From Hyphomicrobium sp. (lineage in GTDB: Bacteria; Pseudomonadota; Alphaproteobacteria; Rhizobiales; Hyphomicrobiaceae): a DNA stretch of 64,000 nucleotides. Shown piece by piece: positions 45,762 through 54,730 of the stretch. The stretch's first letter is position 1. Each line of letters opens with the position of its first letter. A program made the translations under genes and the position numbers. A model generated the notes under the pieces. It was not told where the DNA came from and did no database searches. It worked only from the letters and a program-made list of their open reading frames with translations. Location of the stretch: NCBI GenBank assembly GCA_013141015.1, contig JABFRT010000030.1, positions 1-64,000 of the forward strand, written 5' to 3'.

Positions 45762-45812
45762 TCGATGTCGTCAGCGGCCGCTCATCCAAGCGTGCCACAT
45801 GCAGCGTACCGT

Positions 45813-46859
45813 CTAGCCGGTGCAGTCGGCGGCGGCCTTCTTCGCTTCCGGCGAGATGTCTTCGCGGCCATTCGGACGCCCAGCCGGCATGCCGGTCTTG
45901 GGGTCAACCATATTATTCGAACGGGCCTTAATGTAGGTGTAGATGTCGTCGAGGTAGCACATGATGTTGCGGTCTTCGCCGAAGGCCGGCATCACGTAGG
46001 TGGTCCCTGCGCGGTTCACTGTGCGGCCGCCGACAACTGTGCCGAAGAATGTTTCATAATCCATCGTCTTCAAGGATTCACCGAGGCCCGGCGCAAAGGA
46101 TGAGCCGAGCGCGTTGGGGCCGTGGCAGACGTGACAAGCATCGTGATAGCGGCGGAAGCCCTGCCATGTGGCCCAATCCACTTTGTAGTCCTTGGTCACG
46201 GCTGGCGTGGGCTTGCCGTCCTTGTCGCGATAGCGGCCATCTTTGAATGCTAAGCCCTGGGTCGTGGCCTGGGCTTGAACTTCTGCGTTGTCGCCAGTGG
46301 CGGCAGGCGCGGCAGCCGGCGCTGCCGCTGGTGCCGGTGTTGCTACCGGAGCGGCAGGTGCCGCTGGAGCGGCCGGTGCTGCAGGTGCTGCAGCGATGGC
46401 ATCCTTCACCGCTTCTTTCGCAGCTTCAACTTTTGGAGCAACAGCGTCCTTCACTTCAGCCGCCTTGTCAGCGACCACCGCAACGGCGTCCTTGGCTGCT
46501 TCCTTTGCCGCTTCGACCTTCGGCGCCGCCGCGTCCTTCGCAGCTTCGAGCTTAGCCACGACCACGTCTTTAGCGTCCGATGCCTTGTCGGCAACATTCG
46601 CGGCTGCATCCTTTACAGCTTCCTTGGCGGCTTCGACCTTAGGCGCCGCGGCCTCTTTCACAGCCGCAACTTTATCCGCGACTTTTCCAGCAACGTCTGC
46701 GGCCTTATCCTTCGCCGCGTCAACCACCGCAGCGGCCTTTTCGCTCGCCGTTGGCGCTGCCGGCGCTTTGTTCGCCGTCTTATCTTCGTTGCACGCACCA
46801 ACGCCCAGCGCCGCGCCTACAGCGAGAACCGCTGCCAATACTTTCAGATCTGCACTCAC
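45813..46859 (-). CDS. Stalked lipoprotein XoxG/PedF-like cytochrome c
   Basis: About 348 residues. A GTG start at 46859 (AGGAG just upstream) gives MSADLKVLAAVLAVGAALGV-GAC, a lipoprotein signal with Cys in the lipobox. Then about 150 residues of Ala/Lys/Glu-rich repeats (APKVEAAKEAVKDA, three times) and a PA-rich hinge. The last about 160 residues are a cytochrome domain almost identical to the neighbouring gene: heme site FRRYHDACHVCHGP, methionine region YVMPAFGEDRNIMCYLDDIYTYIKARS. It probably tethers the electron acceptor of XoxF to a membrane. Confidence 0.88.
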   Translation of the reverse strand: MSADLKVLAAVLAVGAALGVGACNEDKTANKAPAAPTASEKAAAVVDAAKDKAADVAGKVADKVAAVKEAAAPKVEAAKEAVKDAAANVADKASDAKDVVVAKLEAAKDAAAPKVEAAKEAAKDAVAVVADKAAEVKDAVAPKVEAAKEAVKDAIAAAPAAPAAPAAPAAPVATPAPAAAPAAAPAATGDNAEVQAQATTQGLAFKDGRYRDKDGKPTPAVTKDYKVDWATWQGFRRYHDACHVCHGPNALGSSFAPGLGESLKTMDYETFFGTVVGGRTVNRAGTTYVMPAFGEDRNIMCYLDDIYTYIKARSNNMVDPKTGMPAGRPNGREDISPEAKKAAADCTG

Positions 46860-46968
46860 GACCGCTCCTGTTGATGTCGATGCCGGCCCCACAGCCATAT
46901 TAGCCTATATAGAACCAAGCTTTGGAATTGACACGGATATTTGGCGTAATCGATGCAGATTTTGCGCC

Positions 46969-47004
46969 AAAAAAAAATGGACCGCGAAATTCTCCGCAGT
47001 CCAT
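46969..47004 (-). terminator. Terminator after the first cytochrome gene
   Basis: On the minus strand ATGGACTGCG and CGCGGTCCAT pair (one mismatch), followed by nine T residues. It separates the two tandem cytochrome genes into partly independent transcripts. Confidence 0.88.
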
Positions 47005-47032
47005 CTTTAACGCGTTCCGGCACCAATTGGAC

Positions 47033-47608
47033 TTAACCGGTGCAGTCGGCGGCGGCCTTCTTGGCTTCCGGCGAGATGTCTTCGCGGCCATTCGGACGTC
47101 CGGCTGGCATGCCCGTCTTCGGGTCGGCCATGTTGTTCGAACGCGCTTTGACGTACGTGTAGATGTCGTCGAGGTAACACATGATGTTGCGGTCTTCGCC
47201 AAACGCCGGCATCACGTACTTGGTGCCGCCGCGATCGGCAATGCGGCCGCCGACGACGACGCCGAAGAACGTTTCATAATCCATCGTCTTCAACGAGTCA
47301 CCCAAGCTCGGCGCAAACGTCGAGCCGAGTGCGTTCGGGCCGTGGCAGACATGGCAGGCGTCGTGATAGCGGCGGAAGCCCTGCCACGTTGCCCAATCCA
47401 CTTTGTAGTCCTTGGTTACGGCTGGAGACGGCTTGCCGTCCTTGTCGCGGTAGCGGCCATCTTTGAATGCTAAGCCCTGGGTTGCTGCCTGGGCTTGGAC
47501 TTCGGCGTTGTCGCCAGCGGGTGCCGGATCTGCTGCCGAACTCACTGTGATGCCGATGGCGGCGCAGGCAAGTGCTGCGGCCGCAAATGTGATGCTGAAC
47601 CTTGTCAC
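47033..47608 (-). CDS. xoxG: XoxG/PedF-like cytochrome c
   Basis: A 191-residue periplasmic cytochrome: signal peptide to about residue 25, heme motif CHVCH in FRRYHDACHVCHGPNALGSTFAP, and MPAFGEDRNIMCYLDDIYTYVKARSNN. It resembles c-550 PedF-type cytochromes and sits directly after xoxF, so it is the probable electron acceptor of that dehydrogenase. Its mature domain is nearly identical to the end of the next cytochrome, indicating recent duplication. Confidence 0.9.
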   Translation of the reverse strand: MTRFSITFAAAALACAAIGITVSSAADPAPAGDNAEVQAQAATQGLAFKDGRYRDKDGKPSPAVTKDYKVDWATWQGFRRYHDACHVCHGPNALGSTFAPSLGDSLKTMDYETFFGVVVGGRIADRGGTKYVMPAFGEDRNIMCYLDDIYTYVKARSNNMADPKTGMPAGRPNGREDISPEAKKAAADCTG

Positions 47609-47828
47609 GAGTTTCCTCTCACGCGTTTGTTTTTTGCAGGGTTCGTACTTTTTGTACGATTTTGGGCGCTGTTTAAAACGCCGGTCGTGTCTTTTGGCTG
47701 TATAGGCGCGCGCGCATTCCGGTCAAGTTACAAGGCCGGCCGCATTGATGTGAATCGCGGACCAATCGTCGCTTTTTCACAGGCGCCAATCACCGTCCCT
47801 TGCCCGTCCGTCATCGAGTGCCATGCTC

Positions 47829-47867
47829 ATAAAAAAGGACCGGCGCAGGTTTCCCCGCGCCGGCCCC
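47829..47867 (-). terminator. xoxF terminator
   Basis: On the minus strand, GGCCGGCGC and GCGCCGGTCC pair around GGGGAAACCT and are followed by TTTTTT, 22 bases after the xoxF stop. Confidence 0.9.
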
Positions 47868-47889
47868 GAAGTGTCGATCAACTACCGGT

Positions 47890-49710
47890 TTATGGCAGCG
47901 AGAACACGGTCAGCGAGCCACCGAGGTTGGTGTACTGCTTGAGGCCAGCGTAGCCACCAACAGCGCCCAGACCATCGGTCGGGTTCGTCAGGCCAGCAGC
48001 AAGACCGATACCGGCCCAACCACCAACGCCCGAGAAGACGCCGACGTACTGCTTGCCACCATGCGAGTAGGTCATGGCGTTGCCGATGATGCCCGACGGA
48101 GTGCGGAAGCGGAACAGCTCCTTGCCATCCTTCTGGTCAACAGCTTTGAAGAAGCCTTCGAGCGTGCCGTAGAATGCAACGCCGCCAGCTGTCGTCAGAG
48201 CGCCCGACCATACCGAGAACTGCTCAGGCTTCGACCAGACGATCTTGCCCTTCACGCCATCCCAGGCGATGAAGTTGCCCATGCCGCCATGCGAATCCGG
48301 AGCCGGGAACATGGACAGCGTGGCGCCGACGTATGGCTGACCAGCGGTGTACGAGACCTTGAATGGTTCGTAGTCCATGCAAACGTGGTTCGTCGGAACA
48401 TAGAACAAGCCGGTCAGCGGCGAGTATGCTGCTGGCTGCTGGTCCTTAGAACCGAGAGCTGCCGGGCAGATGCCCTTCGAGTTCACGTCCTGACCGTTGA
48501 GGAATGTCGAGTACTTAGCGACAACCTGCGGACGGCCGTACTGCGGACTCTTCGGATCCATGACGACTTCCGTTGCCCAGTTGACCTTCGGGTCATACTT
48601 CTGAGCGACGAGGAGTTCGCCGGTCGTGCGATCCCATGTGTAGCCGAAGCCGTTACGGTCGAAGTGCGTAGCGGTCTTACGCTTCGTACCACCGAAATCG
48701 AGTTCTGCCAGGATCGGTTCGTTGATGCCGTCATAATCCCATTCATCGAATGGGGTCATCTGGTAGGCCCACTTGGCAACGCCGGTGTCGACGTCACGAG
48801 CAAACATGGTCATCGACCACTTCTGGTCGATCTGCTTGCCATCGGGTCCAGCGCGCTGTGCCGGGTTCCAGGTCGATGGGTTGCCCGAACCGTAGTAGAA
48901 CAGGTTCAGTTCTGCGTCGTAGGCCATATAGCCCCACGTTGAACCGCCACCGATCTTCCACTGATCGCCATTCCAGGTCTTCAAGGACGAGTCCTTGCCG
49001 ACCGGCTTGCCGAGCGACATGGTCTTTTCCGGGTCCATCAAGATGTCGGAATCCGGGCCCATCGAGTAGGCGCGCCAGACTTTCTTACCCGAGTTGATGT
49101 CGTATGCCGTCACGTGGCAGCGAACGCCGAATTCTGCGCCCGAAACGCCGATGACAACCTTATCCTTCATGACGAGCGGAGCGCCTGTGCCCGTTTCGCC
49201 CTTCTTAGGATCAGCGTTGACAGCCTTCCAGAGTTCCTTGCCGGTCTTTGCATCGAGTGCAACGAGCGACGTGTCGGCCTGGTGAAGGAAGATCTTGCCT
49301 TCTGCGTACTGAACGCCACGGTTGACCGTGTCACAGCACATAACCGGGATAACCGACGGATCCTGCTTCGGCTCGTACTTCCAGATGATCTTGTTGTCAT
49401 CCTTCAGGTTGAGAGCGAACACGATGTTCGGGAATGCCGAGTGGAGATACATGGTATCGCCAATCACGAGCGGGCTGCCTTCGTGACCACGAAGAACGCC
49501 GGTCGAGAACGTCCAAGCAACCTTCATGCTGCCGACGTTTGCGGTCGTGATTTGGTCGAGCTTCGAATAACGAGTACCTGCGTAGTCACCGGACTGGATG
49601 GCCCAGTTTGCCGGATCGGCAGCCAGCTTTGCGACGTCCGCGTTCGCCCAAACAGGCGACGTAAACGCTGCAGATGCCAACAGACCGCATGCGATTGCAC
49701 TTTTGCGCAT
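47890..49710 (-). CDS. xoxF: Lanthanide-dependent methanol dehydrogenase XoxF
   Basis: About 606 residues of PQQ-dependent beta-propeller. The start ATG at 49710 has GGAGGAAG upstream and gives a signal peptide ending in PVWA. Seen are the adjacent-cysteine pair [22 protein letters not shown], and [13 protein letters not shown]. The extra aspartate in DYDG (Ala in calcium-dependent MxaF) marks the lanthanide type. It oxidises methanol in the periplasm, needs PQQ from pqqABCDE, and passes electrons to the cytochrome downstream. Confidence 0.96.
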   Translation of the reverse strand: MRKSAIACGLLASAAFTSPVWANADVAKLAADPANWAIQSGDYAGTRYSKLDQITTANVGSMKVAWTFSTGVLRGHEGSPLVIGDTMYLHSAFPNIVFALNLKDDNKIIWKYEPKQDPSVIPVMCCDTVNRGVQYAEGKIFLHQADTSLVALDAKTGKELWKAVNADPKKGETGTGAPLVMKDKVVIGVSGAEFGVRCHVTAYDINSGKKVWRAYSMGPDSDILMDPEKTMSLGKPVGKDSSLKTWNGDQWKIGGGSTWGYMAYDAELNLFYYGSGNPSTWNPAQRAGPDGKQIDQKWSMTMFARDVDTGVAKWAYQMTPFDEWDYDGINEPILAELDFGGTKRKTATHFDRNGFGYTWDRTTGELLVAQKYDPKVNWATEVVMDPKSPQYGRPQVVAKYSTFLNGQDVNSKGICPAALGSKDQQPAAYSPLTGLFYVPTNHVCMDYEPFKVSYTAGQPYVGATLSMFPAPDSHGGMGNFIAWDGVKGKIVWSKPEQFSVWSGALTTAGGVAFYGTLEGFFKAVDQKDGKELFRFRTPSGIIGNAMTYSHGGKQYVGVFSGVGGWAGIGLAAGLTNPTDGLGAVGGYAGLKQYTNLGGSLTVFSLP

Positions 49711-50177
49711 CGCGCTTCCTCCATTTTGAGTATTGTCTTGCCACGCTTGCAAGCTGATCAGATCGCCACCCTCGCCCTCGCCTTCGAGTTCAGGTTTGCG
49801 GGATTATTTCCCGTCTTCCCTGCCCGGCTAAACTAGGCTTCACACTTTCGTGTTGAACCCGGTAGTTCTCGTGATCGCGCCGCATGTAGTCACTTTTTTT
49901 TCCTTTCCGCAACCGGAACTCGGTAATGTTTTCTAAGCAAATCAAATAGGACAGCGCCTCTGACCCAAAACGAGCCAGGTTTTACGGTGCAATTTTGCGC
50001 TGCACAAAAAATGGTGCGATGCACGACTAGTTGCGGCGGGCTGTCGCATTTTTGGTCTTTGGTAGGGGGATTGGGAATGTTTGCCTCACAGAGGGCTCTC
50101 GTTTTCGTGATGAGCACCTTGGTCGTAGGCACTTTTGCCCATGTAAGAGTCGTTATGAGACGAAGGTGCGGAGCACG
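49711..50177. other. Divergent promoter region of xoxF and metallohydrolase
   Basis: This 467-base region has no convincing gene (the long start of the track ORF at 50031 is not credible). It should hold the promoters of xoxF and of the metallohydrolase. The A-tract inverted repeat at 49996-50024 is the only structured site noticed. Confidence 0.5.
49996..50024. promoter_or_regulatory. A-tract inverted repeat upstream of xoxF
   Basis: TGCGCTGCAC-AAAAAATG-GTGCGATGCA is an imperfect inverted repeat (7 of 10 paired) with an A-rich centre. A comparable site lies before pqqA. It may bind a regulator of methanol oxidation; spacing differs by two bases between the two sites, so the link is weak. 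Confidence 0.3.
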
Positions 50178-51149
50178 ATGACCACAGAATCGAGATCTCA
50201 CATCCCAACTATGACCCGGCAAGGCTTTCTGCGCGGGGCAGCGGCGGCAAGCCTGCTGCCTTGTCTACCGGTGCTCTCAAAAGCCCATGCAGCCGCTATT
50301 GGCGTCGTCGAAATTGCCCCTGGGTTGTTCGTACACAAGGGGCAGCACGCCGACGTCAATGCTGAAAATGCCGGCGATATCTCGAATATGAGCTTTATCG
50401 TTGGAAGAGAGTCGGTCGCAGTCATCGACACCGGCGGCAGCGCGCGCATCGGCGCGAACCTGCGGGAAGCTATAGCGGCGGCCACCGACCGGCCCATCCG
50501 CTATGTCATCAACACCCACATGCATCCCGACCACGTGTTCGGCAATGCGGGCTTCGCCAGCGCCAAACCTGAGTTCGTTGCGCACCACAAAATGGCGCGA
50601 GGGCTTTCTGCCAGGGCTGAGGGCTATTTGGCGCGCAACAAGGAGTGGATGGGGGACGCCAACTTTGCCGGCACTGAAGTCATCTTGCCCGCTACCGCCG
50701 TCGCCACCACACTCGATCTTGACCTGGGCGGCCGCGTGTTGCGCCTCGAAGCGCGGCCAACGGCGCACACCGACAACGACATGACCGTGCTCGATACGGC
50801 AACCGGCACGCTGCTCCTGGGTGATATTGCTTTCTCTGGCCGCATTCCGACGATCGACGGTTCAATCGCCGGATGGCTGAAATTGATTGCAAAGCTCAAG
50901 TCTGAAAGCGTGGCGCGGGTAGTGCCCGGGCACGGTCCGCCGTCGATGAGCATGAGTGACGCACTATTGCCCTTGGAGCGCTATTTGACGGCCGTCGCAA
51001 CCGAAGTCCGCGCCGCCATCAAGGACGGCAAGACGCTGTCAGAGACAACAGAAACGGCGGCACTTTCGGAAAAGGACGCCTGGCTGCTGTTTGCCGAGCA
51101 TCACAAGCGAAACGTCACAGCGGCGTTCGCCGAGCTTGAATGGGAATAG
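50178..51149 (+). CDS. Quinoprotein relay system zinc metallohydrolase
   Basis: About 323 residues with a signal peptide (FLRGAAAASLLPCLPVLSKAHA) and a metallo-beta-lactamase core: INTHMHPDHVFGNAGFASAKPEFVAH is the HxHxDH zinc motif, and ARPTAHTDNDMTVLDTATGTLLLGD supplies later ligands. It resembles the SoxH-related metallohydrolases found with PQQ dehydrogenases (TIGR04558/04559). ATG at 50178 is chosen (GGAG upstream). Divergent from xoxF. Confidence 0.87.
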   Translation: MTTESRSHIPTMTRQGFLRGAAAASLLPCLPVLSKAHAAAIGVVEIAPGLFVHKGQHADVNAENAGDISNMSFIVGRESVAVIDTGGSARIGANLREAIAAATDRPIRYVINTHMHPDHVFGNAGFASAKPEFVAHHKMARGLSARAEGYLARNKEWMGDANFAGTEVILPATAVATTLDLDLGGRVLRLEARPTAHTDNDMTVLDTATGTLLLGDIAFSGRIPTIDGSIAGWLKLIAKLKSESVARVVPGHGPPSMSMSDALLPLERYLTAVATEVRAAIKDGKTLSETTETAALSEKDAWLLFAEHHKRNVTAAFAELEWE

Positions 51150-51158
51150 ACCGCAAAC

Positions 51159-51188
51159 AAAAAAGGGCACCCTCGGGGTGCCCTTCTT
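51159..51188. terminator. Bidirectional terminator
   Basis: AAGGGCACCC-TCG-GGGTGCCCTT, a 10-bp stem with a three-base loop flanked by A and T runs, lies between the convergent metallohydrolase gene and the gene at 51210. Confidence 0.9.
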
Positions 51189-51209
51189 AATGGACAGGCG
51201 CCACACGGA

Positions 51210-51569
51210 TCAGAAGCAGCGCAACTCGGCTTCGACTTGAGCGAGCTTCAATGTGTGCACCTTCTTCAGCAGCTGAGGCGAATTGAACAGTGACGCAGAG
51301 TCTCCACCGCGCACGCCGATCGACATGATCGTCTCGGCTTCCGTGTATTCGTCCCACGACAGCAGTTCCGCGATTTTATCGATTGAACACGAGCATTTTT
51401 CGAGAACTTGACGCGTTGGCCCGTTCGCTTGCATGCAGGCATAAACATAGTCGGCGCGGCCAACGGTCGGGTAGTCGTTGGGCGGCAGCTCGGCCGCCGA
51501 TAAAGGCACGGCCGCACCAGCGATCAAAGCCAATCCGGCGGCCCAGGTCACGGTTCTCTTGCGGCTCAT
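51210..51569 (-). CDS. Small exported protein of the xox cluster, unknown
   Basis: A 119-residue protein: signal peptide to about residue 26, then YPTVGRADYVYACMQANGPTRQVLEKCSCSIDKIAELLSWDEYTEAETI. The three closely placed cysteines (YACMQ, KCSCS) could be structural or redox active, and a fourth is at the C-terminus (RCF). Small proteins of this type recur in PQQ-dehydrogenase clusters. It overlaps the gene at 51566 (ATGA). Confidence 0.75.
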   Translation of the reverse strand: MSRKRTVTWAAGLALIAGAAVPLSAAELPPNDYPTVGRADYVYACMQANGPTRQVLEKCSCSIDKIAELLSWDEYTEAETIMSIGVRGGDSASLFNSPQLLKKVHTLKLAQVEAELRCF

Positions 51570-52345
51570 TTCACATCTCCCACGCCGTCCAACGTGGTGG
51601 TTTCAGTCAATGTCGGCGCATCTTTTTGAGAGTTGCTGAAACTCGAAGTCATCCGCGCGAACTGGCCTGGAATTTTATCCGAGATCACGATTTTGAACTC
51701 GGCACCTTCGTAGCCGCGCATCTTGGCGCGCGATGGATCATCGGCGAACGGCGTGACGGTCACGCTTTGCCCTTCGACCTCGGCACCTTTGTAAGTGATC
51801 TTCACCGGCGTAATTTTGGGCTGGTTGCCGATGCTCTTGGAAAACTGATTTTTCAAGTAGGCGCGATCCCCGCCGGCAAGCTGACGGAAGTGACCAAGCG
51901 CATTGTCGAGATAGACAATGAGCATCGGGTTGCCGTCCATATCGGTGATGCGGTTGGGCTCGCGTGCGCGCTCACCGGTGTAAATCGAAACGAGCACGTT
52001 CTTCTTGCCGGCCGCAGCGTCGCTCTCGACCTTGACCTTGATGTCGTCGGTGAAGGCCTTGCCGAGCAGCTTTTCGTCCGACGGCGCGCGGTTGAACTTA
52101 TAAACCAATTCAGTACCGGCGGGCACATTGACGATGTGCTTGGCGTCAAACAGCATTTCGGTGGCTTTTTTGCCGTCACCTTCGAGACCTTTCGGCGGCG
52201 CCTTTTCCGGCACCTTCGCGGCCTCGGCTTCTGCGGGCTTATTGACATCCGGCCCGGCCGCACTGGCGGGTGAGAGCGGCGCTGACGAGACAAGGGTAAC
52301 AGCCAGCACAGCGCCAGTTGCAAAGCTGAGAGTAGACTTGAGCAT
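51566..52345 (-). CDS. Exported protein of the xox cluster, unknown
   Basis: A 259-residue protein with signal peptide (to about residue 29) and a Pro/Ala/Glu linker. The body LFDAKHIVNVPAGTELVYKFNRAPSDEKLLGKAFTDDIKV and PVKITYKGAEVEGQSVTVTPFADDPSRAKMRGYEGAEFKI looks like a beta-rich periplasmic fold. No cysteines or GGCG end were seen, so it is not the SoxYZ-like carrier. Overlap with the small cysteine protein suggests they act together. Confidence 0.72.
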   Translation of the reverse strand: MLKSTLSFATGAVLAVTLVSSAPLSPASAAGPDVNKPAEAEAAKVPEKAPPKGLEGDGKKATEMLFDAKHIVNVPAGTELVYKFNRAPSDEKLLGKAFTDDIKVKVESDAAAGKKNVLVSIYTGERAREPNRITDMDGNPMLIVYLDNALGHFRQLAGGDRAYLKNQFSKSIGNQPKITPVKITYKGAEVEGQSVTVTPFADDPSRAKMRGYEGAEFKIVISDKIPGQFARMTSSFSNSQKDAPTLTETTTLDGVGDVK

Positions 52346-52620
52346 TGGGGGCGATCCTCCAGATCGTCGAGACGTGATATGCAGCGGGCTTTCTAGCGGC
52401 CCGGATTGGTGATGACCAGAGTCTGTTTGCGCACCGCAACCGCGGACGGCCAGCCCCGGAAAACGACCAGCACATTGCGCTATTGCGGGAGGAAGTGGAA
52501 CTTAAAAGCCGTTAATCTGCAAGCCATTGCGCCAACAGACCTAACGGGCGGGCTCAAAAAAAAGACCGGCGCACCGCGCCGGCCTGTCAATTCTCGAAAC
52601 ACGTCAAGCGGCCGGCGGCC

Positions 52621-53160
52621 TCAGCCGCCTTCCAGCTTCTTCTTTAGAGCCGCGAGGCCGTCTTTGTACACGCCTGTGATCGCCTTGACGGCGGCTTCGT
52701 CCGAAAGTTCCGGCGGCGGGTCATTGTTGACGTAGCCGCGATAGAACGCGCCCTTCCATTCGACCGTCGATTTGCCACCCGCATCCTTAACACTGATCGT
52801 CGAGGCGTAATTGCTGACCGGCACAACCTTCACATCGACCGCCGTGATCTCGTAAGACAGTGACTTGTCGTCCTTGTTGTATTTGACAAGCTTCTCTTCA
52901 ATCTTGGCGCCGCCCTTCAGCGTCAGTGTCCGGGTTGCATTGACGTCATTGCCGCCCTTGCCTTCGGTTTTTTCAAAGGCCGGGTGCCAACCCATATCCT
53001 GGAAGTTGCCGATAACGGCCCAGACCTTGTCGGGGGCGGCATTGATCTCAATCGTTTCAGTCACCTTCTGGCGCGACGGCCCGTGGGCCGAGGCCATGGC
53101 AGGGGCGAGCGCCACAAAGGCTCCCACTAGTGCAGCGCCAAGCGCCAAGCGTTTGAACAT
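52621..53160 (-). CDS. MxaD-like SRPBCC periplasmic protein
   Basis: A 179-residue protein: signal peptide, then KVTETIEINAAPDKVWAVIGNFQDMGWHPAFEKTEGKG, the start of a START/SRPBCC fold, and STVEWKGAFYRGYVNNDPPPELSDEAAVKAITGVYKDGLAAL. It matches MxaD, which assists methanol dehydrogenase-cytochrome interaction in methylotrophs. The ATG directly follows the stop of a possible 81-codon ORF (TAAATG). Confidence 0.88.
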   Translation of the reverse strand: MFKRLALGAALVGAFVALAPAMASAHGPSRQKVTETIEINAAPDKVWAVIGNFQDMGWHPAFEKTEGKGGNDVNATRTLTLKGGAKIEEKLVKYNKDDKSLSYEITAVDVKVVPVSNYASTISVKDAGGKSTVEWKGAFYRGYVNNDPPPELSDEAAVKAITGVYKDGLAALKKKLEGG

Positions 53161-53406
53161 TTAACCGTCTCCGAAAGTTTCGTGGACCACGTCTGTGCCG
53201 GTGAGCACCCCGGCGGGATAAGCGGCCGGACCATAAAGCGTGCTGCCGTCTTCGGCAACGCCGCGCTTGATCAGAGCCGCGTCTGATGAGGGCTTAAGAA
53301 TTCCGGCCCATATGAATGGGTAGTGCTTGACCACCCGAGTTGGAGTTGTTTTAGGTGCACCCTCGTGCTTTGGTCGAATCTGGTGGGAGCGAGAACTGAC
53401 CGACAT
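53161..53406 (-). CDS. Possible small ORF before the MxaD-like gene
   Basis: An 81-residue ORF ending exactly before the MxaD-like start. Its second half (VKHYPFIWAGILKPSSDAALIKRGVAEDGSTLYGPAAYPAG) could be protein-like, but there is no family match and its start touches the fhcB start on the other strand. It may be only the leader of the next gene. Confidence 0.3.
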   Translation of the reverse strand: MSVSSRSHQIRPKHEGAPKTTPTRVVKHYPFIWAGILKPSSDAALIKRGVAEDGSTLYGPAAYPAGVLTGTDVVHETFGDG

Positions 53407-54703
53407 GGGTGTAATGACCGAAAGTACCGGAACAAGCGCAACTGACTCCGGACACTATGACAATGTTGCGTGCCCTTTTTGCGGCATTCTTTGTGACGAT
53501 CTGGCGATTTCGCGAACAGCGGGCGGGCTAAAGGTCACCAAGAACGGCTGCGACAAAGCGAAAGCCGGCTTCGAGCGCGCGGTCGCCAGCACAGGGCCGC
53601 AGATCGCCGGCAAGCCCGCGACACTTAGCGAAGCCGTGGCCGCCGCCGCGAAACTGGTAAAGAGCGCCGAGTTGCCGATCTTCGGCGGGCTTGGCACCGA
53701 CGTTGAAGGCATGCGTGCCGTGATGTCGATTGCCGATAACGCGGGTGGCGTGGTCGATCACGCCTTGAGCGAAGGCCAGTATCGCAACTTCCGCGTTCTG
53801 CAGTCGGGCGGCTGGGTGATGACGACCCTGACCGAAGCCCGCAACCGCGCTGACCTGTTTGTCATCGTCGGCAGCGATATTCATCAACTGCATCCGCGCT
53901 TTTTCGAACGTATCGTTTGTAACGAGCGCTCGATGTTTTCAGACAATCCGCCAAAGCGCACGGTGGTCTTCCTTGGCGAAGGCCTCGACCAATCGGCCGC
54001 GAAAAGCACGCGCATTGGCGATGTGATCACGATCCCCGCCAAAGGTGAGCGGATCGGCGAAATCATGGTCGCGCTCCGGGCTATGGCCAAGGGCGGTGCG
54101 ATATCGGGCGACACAATTGGTGGCATGCCGCGCGCACAAATCGAAGACCTGCTGGCGCGTTGCCAGAAGGCCAGCTACGGCGTGATGGTTTGGGCCCCAC
54201 CGAGCTTGAGCTTCCCGAACGCCGATCTGACGGTTCAGGCAACGTCTGAATTCATCAAAGACATCAACCAAACGTCGCGCTTCGCTGGCCTCTCGCTTGG
54301 CGGAAATGAGGGCGCTGTGTCGGCAGGTGCCGTGTGCGCCTGGCAGTCGGGCTATCCGCTTCGAGTGTCGTTCGCCAGCGGCAAGCCGCACTACGACACC
54401 GAGCGTTTCGCAATGGCGTCGCTGCTGGCGAATAAGCAGAGCGATCTGCTGGTCTGGGTCGCGTCTTACACGCCCGGCCTCTCGCCGCCAGACTGCGACG
54501 TGCCAATGGTGGTGCTGGGGACGCCCGGCTTGGCGCTCTCCCGGACGCCAGCGGTTTATATTCCGGTCGGCACGCCGGGCGTCGATCACGCGGGGCTGAT
54601 CGTGCGTTGCGACAACGTCGTGTCCTTGCCGCTTCGCAACCTTGGCCGCTCGACGCTGCCGCGCGCAGCCGACGTGCTCGCCCAGATCGAAGCCGCCCTT
54701 TAG
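53405..54703 (+). CDS. fhcB: Formyltransferase/hydrolase subunit FhcB
   Basis: About 432 residues from ATG 53405. VACPFCGILCDDLAIS near the N-terminus resembles the cluster motif of FwdB/FmdB, but bacterial FhcB is known to lack the redox activity of the archaeal formylmethanofuran dehydrogenase subunit. It is part of the Fhc complex, which converts formyl-H4MPT to formate by way of methanofuran. The start is less certain than the frame. First gene of fhcBADC. Confidence 0.93.
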   Translation: MGVMTESTGTSATDSGHYDNVACPFCGILCDDLAISRTAGGLKVTKNGCDKAKAGFERAVASTGPQIAGKPATLSEAVAAAAKLVKSAELPIFGGLGTDVEGMRAVMSIADNAGGVVDHALSEGQYRNFRVLQSGGWVMTTLTEARNRADLFVIVGSDIHQLHPRFFERIVCNERSMFSDNPPKRTVVFLGEGLDQSAAKSTRIGDVITIPAKGERIGEIMVALRAMAKGGAISGDTIGGMPRAQIEDLLARCQKASYGVMVWAPPSLSFPNADLTVQATSEFIKDINQTSRFAGLSLGGNEGAVSAGAVCAWQSGYPLRVSFASGKPHYDTERFAMASLLANKQSDLLVWVASYTPGLSPPDCDVPMVVLGTPGLALSRTPAVYIPVGTPGVDHAGLIVRCDNVVSLPLRNLGRSTLPRAADVLAQIEAAL

Positions 54704-54730
54704 AGTTCTCTTTCCTTCGAGATTAGAAAC

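Noticed and set aside
45598-45798. 66-codon ORF between the stalked cytochrome and xoxJ
   Set aside because: It spans the terminator hairpin and has no recognisable features.
46288-47010. Ala/Ser-rich 240-codon plus-strand ORF
   Set aside because: It is the complement of the Ala/Lys/Glu stalk repeats of the cytochrome gene; its low complexity follows from that.
51566-52345. SoxYZ-like carrier
   Set aside because: Such a carrier is expected in PQQ relay loci, but this protein lacks the cysteine-bearing GGCG-type end.
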